58,951 nt of DNA from Pandoraea sp. ASV26 (lineage in GTDB: Bacteria > Pseudomonadota > Gammaproteobacteria > Burkholderiales > Burkholderiaceae), in the NCBI RefSeq assembly GCF_016428915.1, contig NZ_JAELTP010000024.1, forward strand, positions 1-58,951, given 5' to 3'. Below, one piece after another: positions 45,052 through 53,467 of this stretch (position 1 is the first letter of the stretch; every line of letters begins with the position of its first letter). A program made the translations under genes and the position numbers. The notes beneath the pieces are model-generated. The model saw only the letters and a program-made list of their open reading frames with translations, was not told the DNA's origin and did no database searches.

Positions 45052-46625
45052 AGTCGATAGTCTCCTTGCTCTTCGAGCATCGTCTTGATTTGCTTCTTCA
45101 CGATCTTGCCGTAGCCCGACTTGGGCATGGCATTCCAGAATACGAAGCGACGCGGCCACTTGTAGCGAGCAATACGCGCTTCGAGATGTCCGAGCAGTTC
45201 ATCGGCCTGAGCGGCCATGCCTTCCCGGGCGACCACCACCGCGAGCCCGCTCTCGCCCCACTTGGGGTCGGGCACGCCGAGCACCGCGCACTCCGACACG
45301 GCCGGGTGCGTGAGCAACGCTTCCTCGATCTCGCGCGGGTAGACGTTCGAGCCGCCCGAGATGTACATGTCCGACGCGCGTCCCGTGATGTACAGGAAGC
45401 CCTGAGCATCCACATGCCCGAGATCGCCGGTGTGGAACCAGTCATCCTTGAACGCCTTGGCGTTCGCGTCCGGATTGTTGTGATACCCCATGAAGACGGC
45501 CGGCCCGCGCACGCAGATCTCACCCGAGGCGAACGGCGGCTGACGCTCGCCCCGCTCGTCGAGAATCGCGACTTCCATACCTGTGCGCGGCACGCCGCAG
45601 GTGCCGATGCGCGCGTCGGGGGCATCGTCGTCTTCGCTATGCAACCACGGCGGCAATACGGTGATGTTGCCCGTCACCTCGCCCAGCCCGTAGTACTGCA
45701 CCAGCACCCGGCCGAGCTTTTGCAGCGCATATTTCTGATCCGCGCGATACATCGGCGCGCCGGCATAGATCACGAAACGCAGCGAGTCATGGTTGTAACG
45801 ATCCACGGCCGGGTCTTCGACCAGCATCTTGACGATGGTCGGCACTGTGAACATGTTGTCGACACGATGACGCTCGATCGCCTGCCAGACCTGCTCCGCA
45901 TCCATCTTCTCGCCCGGCAGCAGCACGCTCGCCGCCCCGCGCGCGGTATTGACGATCGCGTGAATGCCCGCGCCGTGCGAGAGCGGCGCGACCACCATCG
46001 AGCGGCTGCGATAGGTGATGCCGGGCATCAGGTCGGCCAGATGGTTGGTCACGACGAAGGCCATCTGCCCGTGCGAGAGCACGCCCGCTTTCGGATGGCC
46101 CGTGGTGCCCGAGGTATAGAAGAACCACAGCGGGTCTTCGTACTCGACTTCCGCTTCGTAGCCGGGGGCGCCGAGATTTTCGGTCACGAGCGTCTCGTAG
46201 TGCAGTTCGCCCGCACGCGGTGCGCCCAGCGCAATCACATGTTGCAACGCGGGCGAGGCGGCGCGCACGGCGTCGACATGCCCCTCGAAACCCGCGTCGT
46301 AGATCATCACGCACGCGCCGCTCGATTGGCCCAGATACGCCGCTTCCGGAGCGGTGATACGGTAGTTCGTCGGCACCCAGACGGCGCCCAGCCGAAAGGC
46401 GATCCACGCACTCTCGAAGATGGGCAGGTTGTTGCGCGAATGCACCAGCAGTTTGTCGCCCTTGCCCACGCCCAGCTTGCGCAACGCATCGACGACCGCA
46501 TTCACGCGGGCGTCGATCTCGCCCCACGTGCTCACGCGCTCGCCAATGATTACACCGGGCTCGTCAGGATGACGCCTCGCAACGTCGGCCAGCAGGCGGC
46601 CGAGATTCATGACCTTCTTGAGCAT
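45048..46625 (-). CDS. AMP-dependent acyl-CoA synthetase/ligase
   Basis: A 525-residue ANL-family ligase that activates a carboxylic acid with ATP and CoA. P-loop FFYTSGTTGHPKAGVLSHG, A5 region QYYGLGEVTGN, A7/A8 FHTGDLGHVDAQGFLYITGRASDMYISGG, and the catalytic Lys in SGYGKIVKK. AGGAGA lies 9 nt before the ATG. The enzyme resembles aryl or medium-chain acyl-CoA ligases, but specificity is open. It lies between a thiolase gene and two PCC genes in one operon, and a TRAP carrier that could import the acid is transcribed divergently. Confidence 0.92.
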   Translation of the reverse strand: MLKKVMNLGRLLADVARRHPDEPGVIIGERVSTWGEIDARVNAVVDALRKLGVGKGDKLLVHSRNNLPIFESAWIAFRLGAVWVPTNYRITAPEAAYLGQSSGACVMIYDAGFEGHVDAVRAASPALQHVIALGAPRAGELHYETLVTENLGAPGYEAEVEYEDPLWFFYTSGTTGHPKAGVLSHGQMAFVVTNHLADLMPGITYRSRSMVVAPLSHGAGIHAIVNTARGAASVLLPGEKMDAEQVWQAIERHRVDNMFTVPTIVKMLVEDPAVDRYNHDSLRFVIYAGAPMYRADQKYALQKLGRVLVQYYGLGEVTGNITVLPPWLHSEDDDAPDARIGTCGVPRTGMEVAILDERGERQPPFASGEICVRGPAVFMGYHNNPDANAKAFKDDWFHTGDLGHVDAQGFLYITGRASDMYISGGSNVYPREIEEALLTHPAVSECAVLGVPDPKWGESGLAVVVAREGMAAQADELLGHLEARIARYKWPRRFVFWNAMPKSGYGKIVKKQIKTMLEEQGDYRL

Positions 46626-46667
46626 TTCGCCCGTCTCCTCTTTCTTCTTTCTCAGTCTTGCTGTCTT

Positions 46668-46685
46668 GCCCGGCCAAGGCCGGGC
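46668..46685. other. Perfect 8-bp hairpin between thiolase and ligase genes
   Basis: GCCCGGCC-AA-GGCCGGGC in the 90-bp spacer of the minus-strand operon. No U-tract follows, so it is more likely an mRNA processing or stability element than a terminator. Confidence 0.5.
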
Positions 46686-46715
46686 AGCCTGCCTGACACC
46701 CTGTCGTGCGACGGA

Positions 46716-47882
46716 TCAGCGCGCTTCGAGAATGCTCACGTAGTTCGCCACGGCCGCACCGCCCATGTTGAAGACGCCCGCGAGCTTCGCGTTGGGAATC
46801 TGCATCTCTCCCGCAGTCCCCGTGAGTTGCATCGCGGCCATCACGTGCATGGACACGCCCGTGGCCCCGACCGGGTGGCCCTTCGCCTTCAGCCCGCCCG
46901 ACGGGTTGACCGGCAGCAGACCGTTCTTCTCGGTCAGCCCCTCGGCCACCACGTTCGCGCCCTGACCGGGCTTGGCAAGCCCCATCGCCTCGTACTCGAT
47001 GAGTTCGGCGATGGTGAAGCAGTCATGCGTCTCGACCAGCGACAGGTCTTTCAACGACAGGCCCGCAACCCCCAACGCCTGACGCCAGGCGTGCTGACCA
47101 CCTTCGAACGCCAGCGGATCGCGGCGCGAGAGCGGCAGGTAGTCGTTGACCTGCACGGCCGCGCGAAAGCCCACGGCCTTGGGCATCGTGCGGGCTACGT
47201 CGGCAGACGAGATCACGAGAGCGGCGGCGCCGTCGGAAACCATCGAGCAATCGGTGCGCTTGAGCGGGCCGGCCACGAACGGATTCTTCTCGGAGACATT
47301 GCGGCAGAAGTCGTAACCGAAGTCACGACGCATGTGCGCATACGGATTGACCGAGCCATTGCGATGGTTCTTCGCCGCAATGCGCGCGAGGGCGTCGGAC
47401 TGATCGCCATAGCGATCGAAGTAGGCTTGCGCGATGGTGCCGAACACTCCCGCGAAGCCGCCCGGAATGTCGGCCTCTTCGCGTGCGTAAGAGCACTTGA
47501 GCAACACCTCGCCGACCTGCGGCGTGGCCAGCTCGGTCATCTTTTCGAAGCCGATCACGAGCACGTGCGTGGCCTTGCCCGCTTCGATGGATTGCAGTCC
47601 GCCGTGCACGGCAGCCGACCCCGTCGCGCACGCATTTTCGTAGCGCGTGGCGGGTTTGAATCGCAGCCCGGGAATTCGGTTGAAGACGAGTGACGACGGA
47701 AAGTCCTGATACAGGAAACCGCCATTGAAAGTGCCAACGTGAATGGAATCGATCTGTTCGGGCGCGAGGCCCGCGTCGTCGAGTGCGGCTTGAGCGACGT
47801 CGGCCAGCAAGACTTCGGCATCGACGTTATCGAGTTTTCCGAACTGGGAGTGGGCCCAGCCGGTAAGGCATGCAGCAACCAT
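46716..47882 (-). CDS. Thiolase-family protein (SCP-x-like acetyl-CoA acetyltransferase)
   Basis: A 388-residue thiolase. The nucleophile Cys85 lies in ENACATGSAAVHGG; the later blocks VETHDCFTIAELIEYEAMG and NPSGGLKAKGHPVGATG carry the conserved His residues. The C-terminus GGAAVANYVSILEAR lacks the second Cys of classical degradative thiolases, as in SCP-x thiolases. It would cleave or form a 3-oxoacyl-CoA. The ATG at 47882 (MVAACLTGWAHS) lies 30 nt after the predicted start of the sigma-54 promoter at 47924-47938, with GGAGA as ribosome site. First gene of the operon. Confidence 0.9.
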   Translation of the reverse strand: MVAACLTGWAHSQFGKLDNVDAEVLLADVAQAALDDAGLAPEQIDSIHVGTFNGGFLYQDFPSSLVFNRIPGLRFKPATRYENACATGSAAVHGGLQSIEAGKATHVLVIGFEKMTELATPQVGEVLLKCSYAREEADIPGGFAGVFGTIAQAYFDRYGDQSDALARIAAKNHRNGSVNPYAHMRRDFGYDFCRNVSEKNPFVAGPLKRTDCSMVSDGAAALVISSADVARTMPKAVGFRAAVQVNDYLPLSRRDPLAFEGGQHAWRQALGVAGLSLKDLSLVETHDCFTIAELIEYEAMGLAKPGQGANVVAEGLTEKNGLLPVNPSGGLKAKGHPVGATGVSMHVMAAMQLTGTAGEMQIPNAKLAGVFNMGGAAVANYVSILEAR

Positions 47883-47923
47883 GAAGTGTCTCCGGAAAAT
47901 TGGGGTCATCCAGACTCCGGTGA

Positions 47924-47938
47924 GCAATTTCGATGCCA
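47924..47938 (-). promoter_or_regulatory. Sigma-54 promoter of the thiolase operon
   Basis: The minus strand reads TGGCATCGAAATTGC, matching TGGCAC-N5-TTGC. Predicted start near 47912. Confidence 0.75.
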
Positions 47939-48409
47939 GACATGCGCGCATCCACACCTCGTTGCAGCGCCAACGGCATCCACTGCGCATTGCGTCCCGA
48001 TTGCGAGGCTTGCGCTTGTGGCGCTCCCGCAATTGACGTAAGCGTAAAGCCGCATCCACTCCGCCATCAAGTGAATTCGGATGCACAGCGAGTGAAGCGA
48101 ATTTGCTGTGCTGCAACACAACCGTTCGGACTCGAAGACATGCGACACCTGTCGCATCGTGATGCCAATCGAGTGCGACAGGTGTCGCAAGGCCCGCGGT
48201 GGATGCGACACCTGTCGCACCTGCGTCGGCTCTCGATTCGCCCCTCGATTCGCCGTGCCGCGCAGATGCAGCAAATGGCCGCGCCGATGTCGGCACGGCG
48301 CGACAACCGGTTCCGCCAGATAAACAAAAGCGCAGCCAGGCTGTCGCGGCGCACGCGGGATTTCACTAACGCTTAACAAGGTAAGGGTTTTCCCGTTCGA
48401 GCCACGATC
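47939..48409. other. Divergent control region between two sigma-54 promoters
   Basis: The 677-bp gap 47883-48559 holds no gene. Besides the two promoters and three palindromes described separately, it contains only GC-rich sequence without coding signals. Confidence 0.6.
48141..48219. promoter_or_regulatory. Three enhancer palindromes TGCGACA-N2-TGTCGCA
   Basis: Perfect 7-bp arms at 48141-48156 (centre CC), 48174-48189 (centre GG) and 48204-48219 (centre CC). Start-to-start spacing is 33 and 30 bp, about three helical turns, so all sites lie on one face of DNA. They are about 240 bp from each of the facing sigma-54 promoters, the expected distance for enhancer-binding proteins. The likely binder is a Fis-type sigma-54 activator; one is encoded at 53468-54730. 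Confidence 0.85.
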
Positions 48410-48424
48410 TGGCACTCGATTTGC
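48410..48424 (+). promoter_or_regulatory. Sigma-54 promoter of the TRAP operon
   Basis: TGGCACTCGATTTGC is an exact match to TGGCAC-N5-TTGC. The predicted start near 48436 leaves a leader of about 124 nt before the TRAP binding-protein gene. Confidence 0.85.
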
Positions 48425-48559
48425 GTAAGATAGCCAAGCCACTTGCGAGCCGCATCACGCTTGCCTTCCGAGTTGGCCGAGACGTTGCAGGGCAACACCG
48501 TTTGCACGTCTCGCGCTTCAGACGCAGTCACCAAACCTATAAATCAGGAGACATGCAGT

Positions 48560-49579
48560 ATGAGCAACATGGATCGCCGCCACTTCATCAAGGTTGTGGC
48601 CGCCACTTCGGCCGCCGCCGCCACGGGGTTGTATCAGACGCAGGCCCGCGCCGCTGAATTCACGCTGAAGTTCGCGAACAACCTCCCCATCAGCCATCCG
48701 ATGAACATTCGCGCCAAAGAGATGGCGCAGAAAATCGCAGAGCAATCGAAGGGCCGCATCGACTTCCAGATCTACCCGAACAACCAGCTCGGCACCGACA
48801 GCGACATGCTGAGCCAGATTCGCTCGGGCGCCATCGATTACTTCACGCTCTCGCCACTGATTCTCGGCACGCTGGTGCCCTCCGCGCAGATCTCCGGCGT
48901 GGGCTTCGCGTTCAAGGATTACGGTCAGGTGTGGGCCGCGATGGACGGCGACCTCGGGGCGCATGTTCGCGGCCAGATCGCCAAGACCTCGGTGTTCGCG
49001 TTCGACAAGATCTGGGAAAACGGTTATCGCCAGATCACCACGAGCAGCCGCCCGATCAACTCGCCGGCCGATCTCAAGGGCCTGAAGATCCGCGTGCCGA
49101 CGAGCCCGCTGTGGACGTCGATGTTCCGCGCCTTCGACTCGTCGCCCACGTCGATCAACTTCGCCGAAGTGTATTCGGCCCTCCAGACACACATCGTCGA
49201 AGCGCAGGAAAACCCGCTCGCCCTGCTGACCACGGCCAAGCTGTACGAAGTGCAGAAGTACGTGTCGATGACGAATCACATGTGGGACGGCTTCTGGTTC
49301 CTCGCCAACAAGCAGAAGTGGGACAAGCTGCCGAAGGACTTGCAGGACATCGTCACCGCCAATGTCAACGCCGCTGCGATGGCGCAACGCGACGACGTGC
49401 GCAAGCTCAACGACGGCGTGATGGCCGAACTCAAGCAGAAGGGTCTCGTGTTCAACGCACCGAACAACGAGCAGTTCCGCGAGAAGCTTCGTGCCGCCGG
49501 CTTCTATGCCGAATGGCACAAGAAGTTCGGGGACGAGGCGTGGGCCATGTTGGAAAAGTACACCGGGAAGCTCGCGTAA
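48560..49579 (+). CDS. TRAP transporter substrate-binding protein (DctP family)
   Basis: A 339-residue exported solute receptor for a carboxylate. A twin-arginine-like signal (MDRRHFIKVVAATSAAAATG) precedes the mature start near AAEFTLKFANN. Family marks are NQLGTDSDMLSQIRSGAIDYFTLS and LKGLKIRVPTS, whose Arg usually binds the ligand carboxylate, then YSALQTHIVEAQENPL. AGGAG lies 11 nt before the ATG at 48560. The permease gene follows without a gap. The ligand is unknown; the acyl-CoA ligase of the divergent operon would be the next enzyme to act on it. Confidence 0.92.
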   Translation: MSNMDRRHFIKVVAATSAAAATGLYQTQARAAEFTLKFANNLPISHPMNIRAKEMAQKIAEQSKGRIDFQIYPNNQLGTDSDMLSQIRSGAIDYFTLSPLILGTLVPSAQISGVGFAFKDYGQVWAAMDGDLGAHVRGQIAKTSVFAFDKIWENGYRQITTSSRPINSPADLKGLKIRVPTSPLWTSMFRAFDSSPTSINFAEVYSALQTHIVEAQENPLALLTTAKLYEVQKYVSMTNHMWDGFWFLANKQKWDKLPKDLQDIVTANVNAAAMAQRDDVRKLNDGVMAELKQKGLVFNAPNNEQFREKLRAAGFYAEWHKKFGDEAWAMLEKYTGKLA

Positions 49580-51457
49580 ATGGAAACGTTGACGATGACG
49601 GCCGAGCCGACGCACGCGCTCGCCCGCCTCTTCTGCCACGTCAACCGCGCGGTGATGAAAGTCACCGAGGCGGCTGCCGTGCTGCTGGTGGTGGCGGAAA
49701 CTCTCATCCTGCTCGCGGGCGTGATCTCGCGTTACGGGTTCGACAATCCGCTCACCTGGTCGGACGAGCTCGCGCAAATCCTGTTCATCTGGCTATCGAT
49801 GCTAGGTGCCGTGCTCGCCCTCGACCGGGGCGAGCACATGCGTCTTTCCGCCATCGTCAACAAACTTCCAGCAGCATGGCGCGACTGGTTCCAGACCATG
49901 GCGGCCCTCACGGTCTGCGTGTTCGTCGCGCTCATCATCATGCCGGCGTACACGCATGCCATCGAACAGATGGACATCACCACGCCCGCCCTGGAAATTC
50001 CCGACGGGTTGCGCGCCGCTGCCCTGCCGGTCGGCGCGGTCCTGATGCTCGTCGCCGCCATCTCGCGCATGGCGCGGTGCTCGACGCTGCGTCAGTTCGG
50101 CCTCGGCGTGCTGTTCGTGGCAACGCTCGGCGCGGCGCTCTGGCTCGGGCGCCCCGCGCTCATCGCCATGGGCAACTACAACCTGCTCGTGTTCTTCGTG
50201 CTGATCGTCGGTGCGTGCGTGGCAGGCGGCATTCCGATCGCCTTCGCCTTCGGCACGGCAACGCTGGCGTATCTGGCCCTCGTGACCGACGCGCCCTTGC
50301 AGATCGTGGTGAGCCGCATGGACGAGGGCATGTCGGGCCTCATCCTGCTCTCGGTGCCGCTGTTCGTGCTGCTCGGTGCACTCATCGAAATGAGCGGACT
50401 CGCACGCAGCCTGATCGAATTCATGGCCTCGCTGCTCGGCCACGTGCGCGGCGGCCTGCAATACGTGCTGCTCGGCGCGATGTTCCTCGTCTCGGGCATC
50501 TCGGGCTCGAAGGCGGCCGACATGGCCGCCGTCGCCCCCGCCCTCTTCCCCGAGATGCAACGCCGCGGATCGAAACCGGAAGACCTTGTGGCACTCCTCT
50601 CGGCCACCGGCGCCATGACGGAGACGATCCCGCCGAGTCTCGTACTCATCACCATCGGCGCGGTGTGCGGAGTGTCCATCACCGCGCTCTTTGTCGGCGG
50701 CCTGCTGCCTGCCGTCATCGCCACGCTCGCCATCGTCGTGGTGTGCTTCGCACGCTCGCGCAAGGAAGCGCCCGGCTCGGCGCGCCGCGCACCATGGAGC
50801 GTGATCGGCAAGACGTTCATCGTGGCGTTGCCGGCACTCGCCCTGCCGATTCTCATCCGCACGGCCGTGATCGAAGGCGCCGCGACGGCAACCGAAGTCT
50901 CCACCGTCGGCATCGCCTACACGATCGTCATCGGTCTGATCGTGCATGCGTTCAGGAAGCACCTGAACTTCAAGCGTCTGTACCCGCTGCTCACGGAAAC
51001 GGCTGCACTCTCCGGCGCGATCCTGCTCATCATCGGCATGGCCACCGCCATGGCCTGGGCGCTCACGCAGTCCGGGTTCTCCGCAAAGCTCGTCGGGCTG
51101 ATGCACGGTGTGCCGGGCGGGCAGGTCGGCTTCCTGCTCATCTCGATGATCGTGTTCATCGTGCTGGGCAGCGTGCTCGAAGGCATTCCGGCCATCGTGC
51201 TGTTCGGGCCGCTGCTGTTCCCGGTCGCCCGTTCGCTGGGCATTCACGACGTGCATTACGCCATGGTCGTGATCCTGTCGATGGGCATGGGCCTGTTCGC
51301 ACCGCCGCTCGGCGTTGGCTTCTACGCCGCGTGCGCCATCGGCAAGACATCGCCGGACAAGGTGTTCAACCGGATGTGGACCTACATGGGCGCGCTGCTC
51401 ATCGCGCTGCTCATCGTGGTCTTCGTCCCCTGGATCTCGATCGGTTTCCTGAAGTAA
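49580..51457 (+). CDS. TRAP transporter permease, fused DctQ-DctM
   Basis: A 625-residue inner-membrane protein. Residues about 25-180 form the four-helix DctQ part (VAETLILLAGVISRYGFDNPLTWSDELAQILFIWL is typical), and about 200-625 the 12-helix DctM symporter part (GSKAADMAAVAPALFPEM, ATGAMTETIPPSLVLI, GMGLFAPPLGVGFYAACAI). It drives sodium-coupled uptake of the ligand of the preceding binding protein. A natural DctQM fusion, as in several proteobacterial TRAP systems. Confidence 0.94.
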   Translation: METLTMTAEPTHALARLFCHVNRAVMKVTEAAAVLLVVAETLILLAGVISRYGFDNPLTWSDELAQILFIWLSMLGAVLALDRGEHMRLSAIVNKLPAAWRDWFQTMAALTVCVFVALIIMPAYTHAIEQMDITTPALEIPDGLRAAALPVGAVLMLVAAISRMARCSTLRQFGLGVLFVATLGAALWLGRPALIAMGNYNLLVFFVLIVGACVAGGIPIAFAFGTATLAYLALVTDAPLQIVVSRMDEGMSGLILLSVPLFVLLGALIEMSGLARSLIEFMASLLGHVRGGLQYVLLGAMFLVSGISGSKAADMAAVAPALFPEMQRRGSKPEDLVALLSATGAMTETIPPSLVLITIGAVCGVSITALFVGGLLPAVIATLAIVVVCFARSRKEAPGSARRAPWSVIGKTFIVALPALALPILIRTAVIEGAATATEVSTVGIAYTIVIGLIVHAFRKHLNFKRLYPLLTETAALSGAILLIIGMATAMAWALTQSGFSAKLVGLMHGVPGGQVGFLLISMIVFIVLGSVLEGIPAIVLFGPLLFPVARSLGIHDVHYAMVVILSMGMGLFAPPLGVGFYAACAIGKTSPDKVFNRMWTYMGALLIALLIVVFVPWISIGFLK

Positions 51458-51491
51458 GACACATCCGCTAACGGTTTTTTCGGAATCACCG

Positions 51492-51526
51492 ACGGGCTCC
51501 GCCGCGCTGCTGGCGGCGGGGCCCGT
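51492..51526 (+). other. GC-rich hairpin before the SDR gene
   Basis: ACGGGC-CCGCCG... pairs with CGGCGG-GCCCGT around a short loop. It lies 35 bp before the SDR start and 34 bp after the TRAP stop. There is no U-tract; it may lower read-through or protect the upstream mRNA. Confidence 0.5.
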
Positions 51527-51560
51527 GCTGTAGAAGTCAATAAATTTAGGAGTCCATAGC

Positions 51561-52316
51561 ATGACGGAGAAAGTTGCAGTGGTAACGGGCGGCGGCATGG
51601 GTATTGGTGCCGCCATCTGCGAACGGCTGGTGAAAGACGGCATGACCGTGGTTGTCGCCGACCTGAACGAGGGCGCGGCGGCCGAGACGGCAGCAACGCT
51701 GAGCGCCGCAGGCGGCAAGGCGTGGGCGCTGGGCATGAATGTGGGCGATGCGGCATCGATTGCCGACGGCTTCGCACAGATTGCGCAACGGCATGGCCGC
51801 TGCGATGTGCTCGTGAACAACGCGGGCATCGCCAAGACGTACCCGTTTCTCGACTATCCGCTCGATCACTGGCATCAGGTGATGAACGTGAACGTGACGG
51901 GCACGCTGCTGTGCGGGCAGCACGCCGCGCGTCTCATGCGCGAGCAGCGCTGGGGACGGATCATCAATCTGGCGTCCGTGGCGGGCATTCTGGCGAGCGC
52001 CGGGCGCACGGCTTACGGCACGTCGAAGGCCGCGGTCATTGGCCTCACGCGTCAGATGGCCATCGAACTGGCGCCCTTCGGCATTACCGCCAACGGCGTG
52101 GCCCCCGGCCCCATCGACACGCCGCTCACGCAGGTGCTGCACTCCGACATCTCGCGTCGCCACTACACCGAGACGACGCCGCTCGGCCGCTACGGGCAGC
52201 CGAGCGAAATCGCCGGAGCGGTGAGCTTCCTCGCGTCCGACGACGCGTCGTATGTGACCGGCCACATCCTGCCGGTCGACGGCGGCTTCGTGGCAGCCGG
52301 GATTCTGGAGATCTGA
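51561..52316 (+). CDS. Short-chain dehydrogenase/reductase (SDR)
   Basis: A 251-residue classical SDR. Cofactor loop TGGGMGIG, Asp in VADLNEG (favours NAD), NNAG, and the catalytic pair in AYGTSK; C-terminal GGFVAAGILEI. It oxidises a hydroxy group or reduces a ketone. Its place after the TRAP genes and opposite a thiolase suggests a 3-hydroxyacyl-CoA or alcohol step in the same pathway. Probably read from the TRAP promoter at 48410. Confidence 0.9.
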   Translation: MTEKVAVVTGGGMGIGAAICERLVKDGMTVVVADLNEGAAAETAATLSAAGGKAWALGMNVGDAASIADGFAQIAQRHGRCDVLVNNAGIAKTYPFLDYPLDHWHQVMNVNVTGTLLCGQHAARLMREQRWGRIINLASVAGILASAGRTAYGTSKAAVIGLTRQMAIELAPFGITANGVAPGPIDTPLTQVLHSDISRRHYTETTPLGRYGQPSEIAGAVSFLASDDASYVTGHILPVDGGFVAAGILEI

Positions 52317-52341
52317 GGCGGCGTTCGCGCCTGCGCGCCGT

Positions 52342-53286
52342 TCAGCTCACGGTGGTGTCCGGTCTGTCGGGCACCAGCCGTGCGCCGGGCGCGCGCTGCA
52401 TCTCGCGCCACACCGTTCGCGCATTCTCGACGAACGTCGCGACACACGGATTGTGATTGTCGCGGCTCCACAGTAGCGCCACCTCCGCCACTGGCGCATT
52501 GCGCAGCGGCTTGAAGACCGCGCTGCCCGACGCACTCGCACTGCTCATCGACATCGGCACCATCGCCACGCCGAGCCCCTCTCCCACCAGATTGATAATC
52601 GTCTGCTGCAAGTTGGTCTCCAGCCGGATGTGCGGCGAAAACCCCGCGAGACGGCAATGATTGACCACCAGATCGTAGACGAGCGGCGCAATCTCGCGCG
52701 GGATGCTCACGAACGACTCCTCGGCCAGTTGCGCGGCGTCGAGCACGCGCACCTTCGCGAGCGCGTGCGTGCGCGGCAGTACCGCCACCATCTCTTCGCG
52801 AAACACGGTCGCCGTATCGAGCCCCGTGAGGTCTTCCGGGCGATACATGATGCCGACGTCGGTTTGCCCCGCCCGCACCGCCTCGGCAAGCAGGTTCGGC
52901 AGCGTTTCCGCCAGCTTCATGTCGACGCGCGCATAGGCGGCGGCATAGGTGCGCGTGAGCGCGGGCAGGATGTTGTACGCCGAGGACATCATGAAGCCGA
53001 CCGTGATCGCACCGTCCTCCCCCCGACTCGCCGCCACGGCATTGCGGCGCGCCCGATCGACCGAGTTGAGGATTTCCACCGCATCCTGATAAAAGCGGGT
53101 GCCGGCCCGCGTGAGTCTCACGCTGCGACGCGTGCGCTCGAAAAGCAGCACCCCAAGCTCCGCCTCCATCAGCGCAATCTGACGCGACAGGGGCGGCTGG
53201 GAGATATGCAACTGCTGAGCCGCACGGCCGAAGTGAAGGGTCTCCGCGAGAACCACGAAGTAATGGAAATGACGCAGCTCGATCAT
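52342..53286 (-). CDS. LysR-family regulator, CatM/BenM-like
   Basis: A 314-residue LysR regulator of the CatM/BenM/CbnR type: MIELRHFHYFVVLAETLHFGRAAQQLHISQPPLSRQI is very close to that group. These proteins respond to muconate, benzoate or chloromuconate. A perfect ATAC-N7-GTAT site lies 4 bp upstream of the start codon, which supports the ATG at 53286 over the longer frame to 53373 and suggests autorepression. It is convergent with the SDR gene and divergent to the sigma-54 activator gene. Confidence 0.9.
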   Translation of the reverse strand: MIELRHFHYFVVLAETLHFGRAAQQLHISQPPLSRQIALMEAELGVLLFERTRRSVRLTRAGTRFYQDAVEILNSVDRARRNAVAASRGEDGAITVGFMMSSAYNILPALTRTYAAAYARVDMKLAETLPNLLAEAVRAGQTDVGIMYRPEDLTGLDTATVFREEMVAVLPRTHALAKVRVLDAAQLAEESFVSIPREIAPLVYDLVVNHCRLAGFSPHIRLETNLQQTIINLVGEGLGVAMVPMSMSSASASGSAVFKPLRNAPVAEVALLWSRDNHNPCVATFVENARTVWREMQRAPGARLVPDRPDTTVS

Positions 53287-53289
53287 CTG

Positions 53290-53304
53290 ATACCCCAGAG
53301 GTAT
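53290..53304. promoter_or_regulatory. ATAC-N7-GTAT site (CatM/BenM-type operator)
   Basis: ATACCCCAGAGGTAT fits the known CatM/BenM consensus ATAC-N7-GTAT with a GG/CC-extended dyad. It lies directly upstream of the lysR start codon. Confidence 0.7.
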
Positions 53305-53467
53305 TAATGGCGCATCAATATTGTATTGGATGTTATGACTACGCGGTCGTATCCTGCATTGGCGGTGGGCCACCCGAGCCGGCCGCCATATAAAGAGACG
53401 TCAGGAAACGCCAGGCCACAAGCCACCGACGGCGACCTTTCGTACCGATACGAGAAGGAGACAAGTC

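Noticed and set aside
45066-47693. 875-codon plus-strand frame opposite ligase and thiolase
   Set aside because: Antisense to two genes with complete catalytic motifs; composition is Arg/His-rich and no domain is recognisable.
49802-51835. 677-codon minus-strand frame opposite the TRAP permease
   Set aside because: Antisense to a clear DctQM fusion; rich in His/Asp/Glu/Arg without structure.
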